Source: Sphingomonas paeninsulae (GTDB lineage: Bacteria > Pseudomonadota > Alphaproteobacteria > Sphingomonadales > Sphingomonadaceae). From it: a stretch of 64,000 nt of DNA. The notes beneath the pieces were generated by a model. It had not been told where the DNA came from and ran no database searches. It saw nothing but the letters and a program-made list of their open reading frames with translations. Made by a program: the position numbers and the translations under genes. The stretch spans positions 2,617,001 through 2,681,000 of the forward strand of contig NZ_CP032829.1 of NCBI RefSeq assembly GCF_003660165.1, read 5' to 3'. Positions 11,335 through 21,155 of the stretch are shown here, in pieces. Each line of letters begins with the position of its first letter. The first letter of the stretch is position 1.

Positions 11335-12681
11335 TCAGCGATAGTCGATGACAGCGTCGCGTCGGAGGTCGCGCAGGTAACGCTGAGCGCGCTGATTGAC
11401 GCGATTTTCCTCGATCTGCGACATAACCTGGTCGAACGTCGGCGCGTTGGTACTCGCCGCTTCATCGCGACCACAGAGAACCAGCACACGGACGCCCTCA
11501 GTGGGGGACCCGAATGGTGGCGTCGCCTGTCCGATCGACAGCTTCAAAAGCAGTTCCTGAAGCTGGGGCGGGAGGTCGCGCACCTTTACCTGATCGTTGT
11601 CGACCACTTCAGCACCTTGAGCCGCAGCGACTTCTGCCGTCTTTCCGCAGCCCTGCATTGCCTGAGTGGCTTTGCCGAACGCTTCAGCTTGCGCCGTTGC
11701 AGCGGCCTTTGTCGTGCCCGGCGCAAACTTCAGCGACATCTGACGGAGGTTCATGACGGCATCGCGGGGATCGGCCATCAACACCTGACGCTTGTCGACC
11801 AGATAGACCACGGAAAAGCCGCCCGGAACCGCGATCGGACCAGCGATCTGTCCTACGTTGATCTCGGCCGCTGCCTGAGCGAGCGCATCGGGCAGTTGCG
11901 GTCCGCGAACCCAGCCAAGATCGCCGCCGACTGCTGCAGTCGACGCTTCGGAAAACTGACGCGCATAAGCGGCGAATGATCCGCCCTGACGGATCTGATC
12001 GATGATCTTGCGACCGTTGGCCAACACTTCGGCCGAGTTTTCGGGCGTCGCCGACAGATAAATCTCGCCGATGTGATATTCTTGTTGGCCTTTGGAGGCC
12101 TGCAATCGGTCCATGATCGACTGAACTTCATCTTCGCTGACGTTCACGAACGGTTCGACACGGCGGCGCAGAAGGCGGCTCCATGCGAGCTCGCCTTGAA
12201 TCTGCCGTTTGATTGATCGTTCCGACGAACCCTGCTCGCGCAGATATGCGCCCATTGTTTCAGGAGTTCGCTTGAATCGCTCTGCTACGCGCGCATAGCT
12301 CTGGTTGATCTCCGCAGACGTGACGTCGATATCGTGCGCCTTGGCTTCCTGAATCTGAAGCGTCTCGTCGATGATGTTGCGCAGAACCTGCAGACGCAAA
12401 CGCTCGCGTTCCTCGTCGGAGATCTTGCCGCCATTCGCGAGAATGACGAGCGCCAGCCGCTGATCGATGTCGGTACCGGTGATGATCGTACCGTTGATGA
12501 TCGCCGTTGCCTTACGCAAATGCGGATCGACCTTGCCGAAAGTTGTAAGGTCTTTTGGCAGGTTCAACCCGCTGTCGGATGGGTCGGCAGTTTGTGCAAC
12601 TGCAGCGACCGCCATCAGACCGCTAACCAGCACCGCGGTCACGCGCGAAACGGGCCGGGCACCCTTGAAATCAATGATCAA
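11335..12681 (-). CDS. surA: Periplasmic chaperone/peptidyl-prolyl isomerase SurA
   Basis: Chaperone that escorts outer-membrane beta-barrels to the BAM machinery. 448 residues: hydrophobic signal (VLVSGLMAVAAVAQ), N-terminal SurA domain (AIINGTIITGTDIDQRLALV), one clear parvulin-type rotamase domain (about 200-310: YHIGEIYLS, GGDLGWVRG, VVYLVDK) and a C-terminal part ending in a helix. Start uncertain: TTG at 12681 opens the frame, while a GTG at 12642 would leave a shorter, cleaner signal. It lies directly after lptD, whose product is a major client, and before pdxA. Confidence 0.92.
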   Translation of the reverse strand: MIIDFKGARPVSRVTAVLVSGLMAVAAVAQTADPSDSGLNLPKDLTTFGKVDPHLRKATAIINGTIITGTDIDQRLALVILANGGKISDEERERLRLQVLRNIIDETLQIQEAKAHDIDVTSAEINQSYARVAERFKRTPETMGAYLREQGSSERSIKRQIQGELAWSRLLRRRVEPFVNVSEDEVQSIMDRLQASKGQQEYHIGEIYLSATPENSAEVLANGRKIIDQIRQGGSFAAYARQFSEASTAAVGGDLGWVRGPQLPDALAQAAAEINVGQIAGPIAVPGGFSVVYLVDKRQVLMADPRDAVMNLRQMSLKFAPGTTKAAATAQAEAFGKATQAMQGCGKTAEVAAAQGAEVVDNDQVKVRDLPPQLQELLLKLSIGQATPPFGSPTEGVRVLVLCGRDEAASTNAPTFDQVMSQIEENRVNQRAQRYLRDLRRDAVIDYR

Positions 12682-12746
12682 TGCTTGTCATCCGTACAGA
12701 TCGAACTCGTCGCGATGGTACTGCCTTCGCGATATTGAACGCAGGC

Positions 12747-14998
12747 TTAGCGGCCAAGTCCCCGGAACACCAGCCTGAGCAAAAAGCTGTTTCCGCTCGT
12801 CGCATCGCCCGTCGTATCGTAATCGCGTCGCCACGATAGACCGATGTCGAGACAATTGTCGGTGTAGGCAATGCCGATACGGTGACGGACCGGTTCATAT
12901 CCGTCGGCGGTGGTCGTCGGATCCTCAGCGGTACTCGTAAGGTCGATCGTCGTAGATCCAAAGATCGAAAAATAACGGCCGATCTGGACGCGTCCGCCAA
13001 GTCGGATTTCTTCACGATCGCGTAGATCTTCGAGCGTTGGATCAATGTTTCGATTCAATTTGAGATAGCCGACGGAGAAATAAGTCGCCTGGCTTCCGAT
13101 TGTCGCATCGACCTCATTTCGGCGAAGCGCGAAATTGTCTTTGTCGAACCGAAAACGCTGGGTGATTTCGACAAAGTTCTTATATTTTACTGTAAAGCGT
13201 CCGACGATGTCCGATGTCTGATTGGTCAGCCCCGTACCGTCCGGGAATATCATGGCTGACGAACTGAACCGATAACTTTGCCCTACATTTGCCAGGACAG
13301 TCAGGCCGGGGCGGTCGAACGCATAGTCGAGGCCATAAGTGACGCGACTGCTGCCTTCCCATCGGTCATAGCCGGGAAAGCGATTGAGCGCGAACAGGTT
13401 GCTGTCTTCAAGGTCGACCGAGCGTGAGTCTTCGTTCGGAATATTCAGATTGGATGCGGGCGGTGAAGCGACCAATTGTATCCGGGGGGTTATGCGCTGC
13501 GTGCCACCCATGAATTCACCGATGAACGGCCACCGGATTTCGGCGGCCAAGGCACCGATCGCGCGCGATTGAAAGCCGGGTAGCCCCTGATATTGGACGA
13601 TTGTCGTCTCTGCGTTCTGTGCGCTATGATAAATGTCGGCACGGCCATAGGCGGTAAAAATAACCTCTTGTCCGAGCGAGGTCATCTTACGCAAATCCCA
13701 GCGTAAGCCGGCGAAGGCACGCTGAGTATCCTGTCCGGCAGTTCGGGTCAGAGCGAGAGTATTGAGCTGAAGATCGAAAATGCCCCCTAGGACTGGGTCG
13801 GCAATTCGCTTGCGGTAGTCGATGATAGGCGCGGCGACGGGAATTTGTCCCTGCGGATCGAGCGCACGAAGTGTCTGAACGGCCCATCCGGAAACCGAGA
13901 AATAGCTCGAATCATCGATATGTTCGATATTGATGTTCGAGCGCAGCCGATCCTCATACGACCTGTCATAGCGGAGCAGGAAAGTGCGATCAGAGACACG
14001 GCGCACCGTGCCGCTGATGCTCCATTCGGGATCGAGCTGGAACTTTCCAGTTGCATCGAGAGACCAACGAACTGCGCGTTCGGAGGGCAAGTTGGCCTGA
14101 TCGATCGGGATAAACGTACCATAGGTGGCAAATGCCGAAATTTTATAGGCACCGTTCGACGTCAGCGCGCGATAGTCGGCTTCTAACGCAGGCAGCGCGG
14201 CGGTATAAGCATGAGGCGTGATCGTTAGGTCGCGGTTCGTGCCCATTTTCAAATAATAGGGTAGGCCGACTTCGAACCCGTTGGTGCGGTTATAAGAGAG
14301 ATTGGGAACGAGAAATCCGCCCGCGCCATCGTCTCCGAGGGGCTGAGTCAGAGTCGGCAGAACCAGAATCGGCAGACCGAACATTTCGACTCGGGCGCCC
14401 TTGAAAGTTAGCTTTTTACCTTCGGGATCGTGAATGATACGAACCGCGGTGATTTGCCACGATGGTTTTTTAGGGCAACCATCTTCGCTGACGACGGGAC
14501 AGGGCGAATAGGCGGCGTGATCGAGCGTCGTTATGCCGTTCGTACGGGTGCCGTGCCGGGCGGCGAGTCTGCCGCCATTCGCCAGAACAAGCAGCAGATT
14601 GTTGACGACGCCGTCCTTCAACGTGTCGGTCAGTTCGACATCGTCACCATAAGCCGTATCGCCACCCGGGTTGACGACGACAACGTTGCCCAGAGCGTGA
14701 ACCTTTCCGGTTTTCCGGTTCCAGACGATGCGGTCGGCGCGAACGCGATTGCCCTCGCTGGCCATACGAACATCGCCCGATGCCGTAACGATGTCGGTAT
14801 TATTTTCGTAATTTAACTGGTCTGCCGCGAAGTCCACCTGCTGATCGGCCTTCGTAGTTGCAGGTGGGACCGCTTTCGTTGGGACAACTGGCGGGGGGGC
14901 GTGCCCTGTGCCTGAGTCGTGCCCTGTGCCTGAGCCGCGCCGACGATTGCGAACGCCAGCGGCACCGAAGTGAGCAGAAAAGCAGTATAGCGCGTCAC
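12747..14998 (-). CDS. lptD: LPS-assembly outer-membrane protein LptD (frame broken once)
   Basis: Outer-membrane beta-barrel that inserts LPS at the cell surface. The long frame holds the OstA-like N-terminal domain (FAADQLNYENNTDIVTASGD, GKVHALGNVVV) and the LptD barrel (WQITAVRIIHDPEGKKLTFK, FGLPILVLP, DCLDIGLSWRRDY). Its own upstream extension is not signal-like, but the adjacent frame from GTG 14998 (or 15004) gives a textbook signal peptide, TAFLLTSVPLAFAIVGAAQAQ, that meets the mature frame at seven Gs (14893-14899, plus strand). One base added gives a continuous protein of 750 residues. AAGGG lies about six bases before GTG 14998. First gene of the lptD-surA-pdxA-rsmA unit. Confidence 0.88.
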
Positions 14999-15187
14999 GG
15001 ACACCCTTTTTCGGACGATGGGTCACAAGCAGTCGCCATATTCGGGCGCCAACCCTGTCGCCTATCGCATTGACGCGCGACGACCGCAATCATGTGCTTA
15101 CCAACCGTGATGCTGGACTTTGCTTAGGAACTTGCTTGGGCGTAACAGCCACGTTCCCCGATTCCTTTTTGACTGAGCGAGCCATTA

Positions 15188-16651
15188 ATGCGCGTTTCAT
15201 TTGTTTCCGTCCGTCCGACGTCCGCCGCCGATCTGGCACTGCTGGTTCCAAAGGACGGCGTTGTCGAAGCTGTTGCCGGGCATGAAGCCGCACATGGCTT
15301 GCAAGCTGCGGCGACGCTGGCGCGCTTCGATGGCGATGCCGGAGGGGTTGTCGAAGTCGCTGCAGTTGAAAATGGCAAAGCTAGGCGTGTTCTACTGGCT
15401 GGTGTCGGTGCCCGCACGCCCGAAGATTTTGAAAAAGCTGGCTCTGCGCTCTGCGCCCGCTTGTTGACGTCGGGCGCCACGTCGCTTGTTATCGACGCGG
15501 TCGGTGCACCTGCTGCGTCGGCTGCGCGCCTTGCTGCTGCGGTCCAGTTGCGGGGCTGGCGCTATGACAAATATCGCACGAAGCTGACCGACAAGCAGAA
15601 ACCGACATTGAACGAAGTCATTGTCGTCAACGCGGAAGCTGGTCTTGAAGCAGCATGGGCTGCCGCGAGCGCGGTTATCGACGGTGTATCGCTGACCCGC
15701 GAACTGGTCACGGAACCGGCAAACATCATCTATCCCGAATCGTTCGTCGAGCGGTGCCAAAGACTGGCTCACGTCGGCGTCGAAATCGAAGTTCTTGACG
15801 AGGACGCGATGCGTGCAGCCGGCATGGGATCTCTGCTGGGCGTCTCGCAGGGGTCGAGACGCGAAGCGCGCCTGCTCGTGCTGAAGTGGAACGGGACAGG
15901 CAACAGCGACACAACTCCGGTCGTTTTTGTCGGCAAGGGCGTGACTTTCGATACCGGCGGTATATCGATCAAAGGCGCAGCCGGCATGGAAGATATGAAG
16001 TGGGACATGGGCGGCGCGGGCGCTGTTGCAGGCACGATGCTTGCGCTGGCGACGCGTAAGGCCAAGGCTCATGTCGTCGGCATTTGCGGACTGGTCGAGA
16101 ATATGCCCGATGGAAACGCTCAGCGACCGGGGGATGTCGTAACATCGATGTCCGGTCAGACGATTGAAGTGATAAACACCGATGCCGAGGGCAGGCTGGT
16201 GCTTTGCGATGCCATGACATGGGCGCAGCAAAAATTCAGTCCGAAAGTGATGATCGATCTCGCCACTCTGACGGGTGCCATGATCGTTGCACTTGGGCAT
16301 GAGTATGGCGGAATGTTTTCCAACGACGATGGCCTTGCCGCGCAATTGACAGCAGCAGGTGTTTCGACGGGCGATCCGCTGTGGCGGATGCCGATGGGCG
16401 ATGCCTATAACAAACTGATCGACAGCCCGATTGCCGACATGAAGAATGTTGGTCCGCGCGAGGGCGGGTCGATTACGGCGGCGCAATTCCTGAAACGCTT
16501 TGTCGAGGAAGGCGTGAAATGGGCGCATCTTGATATTGCGGGCATGGTCTGGTCATCAAAGTCTGGCGCGGTGTGGGACAAGGGGGCAACCGGATACGGT
16601 GTTCGCTTGCTCGACCGGTTCATTTCGGACAATCACGAACGTCAGAATTGA
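15188..16651 (+). CDS. pepA: Leucyl aminopeptidase (M17)
   Basis: Dinuclear-metal cytosolic aminopeptidase. 487 residues: an N-terminal macro-like domain, then the M17 catalytic domain with [14 protein letters not shown] (metal Lys/Asp), MKWDMGGA, and the signature [10 protein letters not shown] carrying the second metal-binding Asp and Glu. All expected catalytic residues are present and the frame is intact. It is divergent from lptD; the roughly 180 bases between them (15005-15187) must hold both promoters, but I could not single out boxes. Confidence 0.95.
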   Translation: MRVSFVSVRPTSAADLALLVPKDGVVEAVAGHEAAHGLQAAATLARFDGDAGGVVEVAAVENGKARRVLLAGVGARTPEDFEKAGSALCARLLTSGATSLVIDAVGAPAASAARLAAAVQLRGWRYDKYRTKLTDKQKPTLNEVIVVNAEAGLEAAWAAASAVIDGVSLTRELVTEPANIIYPESFVERCQRLAHVGVEIEVLDEDAMRAAGMGSLLGVSQGSRREARLLVLKWNGTGNSDTTPVVFVGKGVTFDTGGISIKGAAGMEDMKWDMGGAGAVAGTMLALATRKAKAHVVGICGLVENMPDGNAQRPGDVVTSMSGQTIEVINTDAEGRLVLCDAMTWAQQKFSPKVMIDLATLTGAMIVALGHEYGGMFSNDDGLAAQLTAAGVSTGDPLWRMPMGDAYNKLIDSPIADMKNVGPREGGSITAAQFLKRFVEEGVKWAHLDIAGMVWSSKSGAVWDKGATGYGVRLLDRFISDNHERQN

Positions 16652-16730
16652 GCCTGCGGTTGCGCCTGCTGGCTTAGCAGCCTACAGGCGCGCCCATCCA
16701 TTCACCCCTAATAACGGAGCCGCACCAGTC

Positions 16731-17153
16731 ATGGCCGCGACACGCACCTTTTCGATTATCAAACCAGACGCCACTCGCCGTAACATTACCGGTGCCGTAA
16801 CCAAGATGCTTGAGGAAGCCGGCCTCCGCGTCGTCGCTTCGAAGCGCATCCAGATGACTCGCGAGCAGGCTGAGGGTTTCTACGAAGTCCATCGCGAACG
16901 TCCATTTTTTGGTGACTTGGTGACTTTTATGATTTCCGGCCCCGTCGTGGTTCAGGTTCTCGAAGGCGAGAATGCCATGCAGCGCAATCGCGACATCATG
17001 GGTGCAACCAACCCTGCGAACGCCGAAGCCGGCACAATCCGCAAGGAACTGGCCGAATCGATCGAAGCGAACTCGGTTCACGGTTCGGACAGCGACGAAA
17101 ATGCAGCGATCGAGATCGCTTATTTCTTCAAGCCCGAAGAAATCGTCGGCTGA
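16731..17153 (+). CDS. ndk: Nucleoside diphosphate kinase
   Basis: Transfers phosphate between nucleoside tri- and diphosphates through a phospho-His. 140 residues, standard size: [13 protein letters not shown] at the start, [26 protein letters not shown], and the active site NSVHGSDS, whose His is the phosphate carrier. The ATG at 16731 has GGAG upstream, spaced slightly long. The longer frame into pepA is not coding. A weak hairpin lies between it and the convergent purN. Confidence 0.96.
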   Translation: MAATRTFSIIKPDATRRNITGAVTKMLEEAGLRVVASKRIQMTREQAEGFYEVHRERPFFGDLVTFMISGPVVVQVLEGENAMQRNRDIMGATNPANAEAGTIRKELAESIEANSVHGSDSDENAAIEIAYFFKPEEIVG

Positions 17154-17164
17154 TTTAATTTGCG

Positions 17165-17190
17165 TCAGGGGGCTCGGTCGATGCCCCTGA
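17165..17190. terminator. Hairpin between ndk and purN
   Basis: 7-bp inverted repeat TCAGGGG / CCCCTGA with a 12-base loop, in the 44-base gap between convergent genes. Only a short T-rich stretch (ATTTCT) follows on the plus strand, so this is a weak candidate. Confidence 0.45.
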
Positions 17191-17197
17191 ACATTTC

Positions 17198-18154
17198 TCA
17201 AAACTGGGCGGCGACGCTCATCAGCTTGGTCAGCCGCTTCGGCGCGCTTTTGAGCCAGCTTTTTTTCAGCCAATCGCTGATATCCGACCAGTCGTTCTCG
17301 CCGGCGTCGAGTCTGATTCCGATCCAGCCTGATGGGCCGAGATATGCGGGGCGGTAGTAAAGATCGGGGTTCTGTTCGATCAGCATCGCCTGTTCCTCAA
17401 CACCGCTTGCCTTGACGAGCAAGCCTGTCACACCGTCATGGTGGTGATTGTAGCTGAAATACGCGAAGAACTTGCCGCCGGTCACGAAGAAGCCCGGGCT
17501 TCCATGCGACGTTTTCTCCTCGACTTCGGGTAACGCAAGCGCAAGGTCGCGGACTTGATCGAGGAGCGCGTCTGGCCGCACATTGCGGGTTACGAAATTG
17601 GCGAGTGTTCGTGAATAAAGCTGATGCTCGGCGATAAGGATGCGGTCGGCCAGCGTATCGGCGGTATCGTCCGGTAGAATGGCGACTTCCGTTTGCCCCA
17701 ACACCTCGCCTGCATCGAGTTCAGCGGTCACAACATGGACCGAGCAACCCGACACGCGATCGCCAGAATCGATGGCCCGCTGATGGGTATCGAGTCCCTT
17801 GTATTTCGGCAGCAGCGACGGATGAATGTTGACCATGCGCCCGGCCCATTTGTCGACAAAACCATCCGACAGCAGCCGCATATAGCCAGCGAGAACAACA
17901 TAATCGCATCGAGCGGCAGTCAATTCGGCGTGAAGATAGGCGTCGAATTCAGCCCGTTTCATTCCCCGGTGATCAAGTGCGACCACTGGCGCACCTTCCG
18001 CGGCTGCCAGTTTCAGGCCACCCGCTTCGGGATCGTTCGCAATCACCACTACAATCTCAAAGGGGCAATCGCTCGCCTTTGCCGCATAGATCATTGCGGC
18101 CATGTTCGAGCCTCTGCCCGAAATCAGGACGCCGATCCGCGCACGATTAGCCAT
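17198..18154 (-). CDS. purN: Phosphoribosylglycinamide formyltransferase fused to MmcQ/YjbR domain
   Basis: Residues 1 to about 195 are PurN, the 10-formyl-THF-dependent GAR transformylase of purine synthesis: LISGRGSNM, the catalytic Asn-His of NIHPSLLP, and Asp of [10 protein letters not shown]. The remaining roughly 120 residues are not PurN; they match the MmcQ/YjbR (DUF419) fold ([50 protein letters not shown]), a CyaY-like domain of unknown or DNA-binding role. There is no stop or frame break between the halves. The ATG at 18152-18154 lies inside the end of purM (eight-base overlap), so the two are coupled. Confidence 0.9.
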   Translation of the reverse strand: MANRARIGVLISGRGSNMAAMIYAAKASDCPFEIVVVIANDPEAGGLKLAAAEGAPVVALDHRGMKRAEFDAYLHAELTAARCDYVVLAGYMRLLSDGFVDKWAGRMVNIHPSLLPKYKGLDTHQRAIDSGDRVSGCSVHVVTAELDAGEVLGQTEVAILPDDTADTLADRILIAEHQLYSRTLANFVTRNVRPDALLDQVRDLALALPEVEEKTSHGSPGFFVTGGKFFAYFSYNHHHDGVTGLLVKASGVEEQAMLIEQNPDLYYRPAYLGPSGWIGIRLDAGENDWSDISDWLKKSWLKSAPKRLTKLMSVAAQF

Positions 18155-19231
18155 TGTGCGTAGCGGACCAGTCGGCACGGGCGCTCCATGTCTCGGTTGA
18201 TCCGGAGACGGTGCAGCCCTTTGTGCCAGCCTCTATTCGGCCGATTTTGAAAGCGATTTCGTCCGCACTGTTTGCCGCAGCGATCACGCCGTCGGCGTCT
18301 TGTTCCGCAACCACGAGCGCCATGCCTACTCCGCAATTGAAAGTTCGTGCCAGTTCCTCGGGCTCGATCGCTCCCTGCGCCTGAAGGAAAGCCATCAGGC
18401 GCGGCTGTTCCCATGCATCGGCATCGATATGGGCATGCAATCCGTCGGGCATTACGCGGGGAATATTCTCGAGCAAGCCGCCGCCTGTGATATGCGCCAT
18501 CGCAGCAATTTTCCCGGCGCGTACCAATGGCAGTAGCGATTTCACATAGATTCGCGTCGGTTCCATCAGCAGGTCGATCAGAATATTATCCTGATCGAAT
18601 AGGGCAGGGCGCTCCAACTTCCACCCGCGATCGGTTGCGAGTCGGCGGACCAGTGAAAAACCGTTGGAGTGAACACCGGAGGACGCCAAGCCAATTACGA
18701 CGTCGCCAGCCTTCACGCGCGTGCCGGTCAAAACCTGCGTCCGTTCGACCGCGCCAACACAAAACCCGGCGAGGTCATAGTCGCCGCCCGAGTACATTCC
18801 GGGCATTTCGGCTGTCTCTCCGCCGATCAGCGCGCAGCCTGCAATCCGGCATCCTTTGGCAATTCCTGCGATCACGCGTTCGGCCACAGCCGAATCGAGT
18901 TTGCCGGTCGCGTAATAGTCGAGGAAGAAAAGTGGCTCCGCGCCCTGAACGATCAAATCGTTGACGCACATTGCGACCAGATCGATTCCCACCCCGTCAT
19001 GGCGGTTATGTTCGATCGCAAGTTTGAGCTTCGTTCCCACGCCATCGTTCGCTGCTACCAGCAATGGGTCGGAGTAACCTGCTGCTTTTAAGTCGAAAAA
19101 CCCCCGAAGCCGCCGAGTTCGGCATTGGCTCCAGGGCGTCGTGTCGACTTGGCCAATGGGCCAATCGCCCTGACCAGAGCATTGCCCGCAGCGATCGAAA
19201 CGCCAGCTTGTTCGTATGTATATCCCGCCAT
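18147..19231 (-). CDS. purM: Phosphoribosylaminoimidazole synthetase (frame broken once)
   Basis: ATP-dependent ring closure of FGAM to AIR. The main frame from about 19094 to 18147 carries [49 protein letters not shown] and [12 protein letters not shown]. The expected start is in another frame: ATG at 19229-19231, then [36 protein letters not shown], which stops just after the break. At the junction the plus strand has AAAAACCCCC (19096-19105); one more base in either run joins the halves ([13 protein letters not shown]) into a 361-residue protein. Upstream of and overlapping purN; divergent from the DUF2066 gene. Confidence 0.88.
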
Positions 19232-19292
19232 TTAAATGCGCCTAGCGACATCGCGCTTGGATTTCCACGCCTGACCGGTCAAAAGACGCGCC

Positions 19293-20536
19293 GTGAAGAT
19301 TGCACCGCTACCTGTCCTCCTGACGCTCGGCCTCCTCGGCCTCGGCGCAGCGGTGTTCGCCCAGATGGAAGGCGGCGACCGCGGCGTCGCTCCGATCGAT
19401 TCGTCCGGGAGCTTCGAAGTCACCGGAATCGACGTCGATGTTGCGGCGAAAACCGCCGATGCCGCGCGACTCGGGGATGGCGTCTTGCCCAGCGCAAAGG
19501 CTGGCAGATGTTATGGGCTAAAATGCACGGCGGCGCTGGCGGAGCGCCGGGCCTGAGCGATTCGGATCTTGATTCGATCGTTGCTGGCATTGTTGTCGAT
19601 GACGAACAAATCGGTCCAAACCGATATGTCGCCAAGCTGGGCGTCTTGTTCGATCGTGCGCGTGCCGGTCAGATATTGGGCGTCAGCGGCCAAATTGTTC
19701 GCTCGCCACCGTTGCTTGTCATTCCGATCGAATGGTCGGGCGGCGCGCCGCGCAGTTTTGAGGCGCGGACCGAATGGCAGAAAGCGTGGGCACGTTTTCG
19801 CGCCGGTGGCAGCGCGATAGATTATGTGCGGCCCAGCGGTACTGGTCCCGATCCCCTGTTGCTGACTGTGGGACAGGCACAGCGCCCGGCGCGCAAGTGG
19901 TGGCGGCTGCTTCTCGACCAATATGGCGCTGCCGATGTTCTGATGCCGCAGGTGCGGCTTGAGCGGCTTTGGCCCGGCGGACCGGTTATCGGCCATTTCA
20001 GCGCACGTCATGGTCCCGACAATGTAGAAATCTCTGCATTCACCCTTCGCGTCGAATCGAGCGACGGCCTGCCGCAAATGCTCGACGAGGGCGTAAAGCG
20101 GATGGATCAGGCGTATTCGGACGCATTGTCGATGGGAATGCTTCGCCCCGATCCATCGCTGATTATCGAAACGCCCGTCGATGTCAGCGCGCTGATCGCC
20201 AATCAGTCCGAGGCAGTTCCGGTCGAAACAGGCATGGACAATAGCTCGACCAGTGCCACCTTGGGTGAGGTCAAAACTTATACCGTCCAATTCGAGACGC
20301 CTGACGTCAGTTCGGTATCCGGAATAGAATCCTCCGTGCGCGGGACGCCCGGCGTTAAATCCACCGATACGACCAGCCTGGCTCTGGGAGGAACGTCGGT
20401 CATGCGCGTAACCTTTACCGGCGACCTTGCGACGCTCCGTGCCGCCCTGACCGCGCGTGGTTTCAAGGTTGACGAAGGTGGCGGAACACTTCGTATCCGT
20501 CGCGCGGCGGCGACGGACACTCCTTCCGCGCCATGA
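19293..20536 (+). CDS. DUF2066 exported protein (frame broken once)
   Basis: Member of the DUF2066 family, function unknown, typically encoded between purM/purN and hda. The start (GTG 19293) gives a signal peptide (VLLTLGLLGLGAAVFAQ) and FEVTGIDVDVAAKTADAARL; the family sequence then moves to the next frame with GWRLAQRKGWQMLWAKM and runs to 20536, including LGVLFDRARAGQILG and a C-terminal segment of alternating beta-strand character. The break is at four Gs (19473-19476), where one extra G restores AARLGGWRLAQ and a 414-residue product. Its end overlaps hdaA by ATGA. The AI-2E-type permease often found between these two genes elsewhere is absent. Confidence 0.82.
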
Positions 20537-21144
20537 ACCAGATTGCCCTGCCGCTCGATTGGCCGGCAGACGAGGCGGAAAGTGCGTTCATTGTTTCTTC
20601 GTCGAATGCCGCCGCCGTCCGTCACCTTCACGCAAGGGGAACCTGGGCGGTTTGCGCGACGATTCTTACCGGACCACGGAAATCGGGTCGCAGCCTCTTG
20701 GGGCGCGTCATCACGGCGCAGACCGGCGGTACGTTGATCGACAACGCGCAGGACCATGACGAGGAGCAAATTTTCCACGCGTGGAACGACGCGCAACGGA
20801 CGCGACGGCCGCTGGTGCTGATCGCCGACGCCGCGCCGCCTGAGTGGTCGATTGTCCTTCCAGACCTTCGTTCACGTCTTTCCGCTACTCCTCACGTCGC
20901 GATTGGTGATCCGGACGAGGGTTTGATCGAACGCTTGATTACCACGCTTCTGGAGCGTCGTGGATTGATCCCACAACACGGAGTTGTCGCTTACCTGACG
21001 CCGCGGGTCGAACGCAGTCATCATTCTGTCATAGCTCTCGTGGATGCGCTGGATGCGGCGTCGCTGGCCGCCCATCGCGCAATCACTGTGCCTTTGGCGC
21101 GCGCAGTGCTGTCAGGCATCGACGCTGTCGCCGCAGCGAGCTAA
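20533..21144 (+). CDS. hdaA: DnaA-related regulator HdaA
   Basis: 203-residue AAA-type homologue of DnaA lacking the DNA-binding domain. Hda proteins work with the DNA clamp to convert DnaA-ATP to DnaA-ADP and limit re-initiation. A clamp-binding-like N-terminus (QIALPLDW) is visible; the P-loop is GPRKSGRSLL with Arg in place of Lys, as is common in Hda; LVLIADAAPPEW corresponds to Walker B and RSRLS to the sensor region. It overlaps the DUF2066 gene by four bases and precedes ppk by 11 bases. Confidence 0.85.
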   Translation: MNQIALPLDWPADEAESAFIVSSSNAAAVRHLHARGTWAVCATILTGPRKSGRSLLGRVITAQTGGTLIDNAQDHDEEQIFHAWNDAQRTRRPLVLIADAAPPEWSIVLPDLRSRLSATPHVAIGDPDEGLIERLITTLLERRGLIPQHGVVAYLTPRVERSHHSVIALVDALDAASLAAHRAITVPLARAVLSGIDAVAAAS

Positions 21145-21155
21145 AGGACGGAAAT

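Noticed and set aside
15392-16528. 378-codon frame antisense to pepA
   Set aside because: Lies wholly opposite conserved M17 sequence and shows no domain; a codon-bias artefact.
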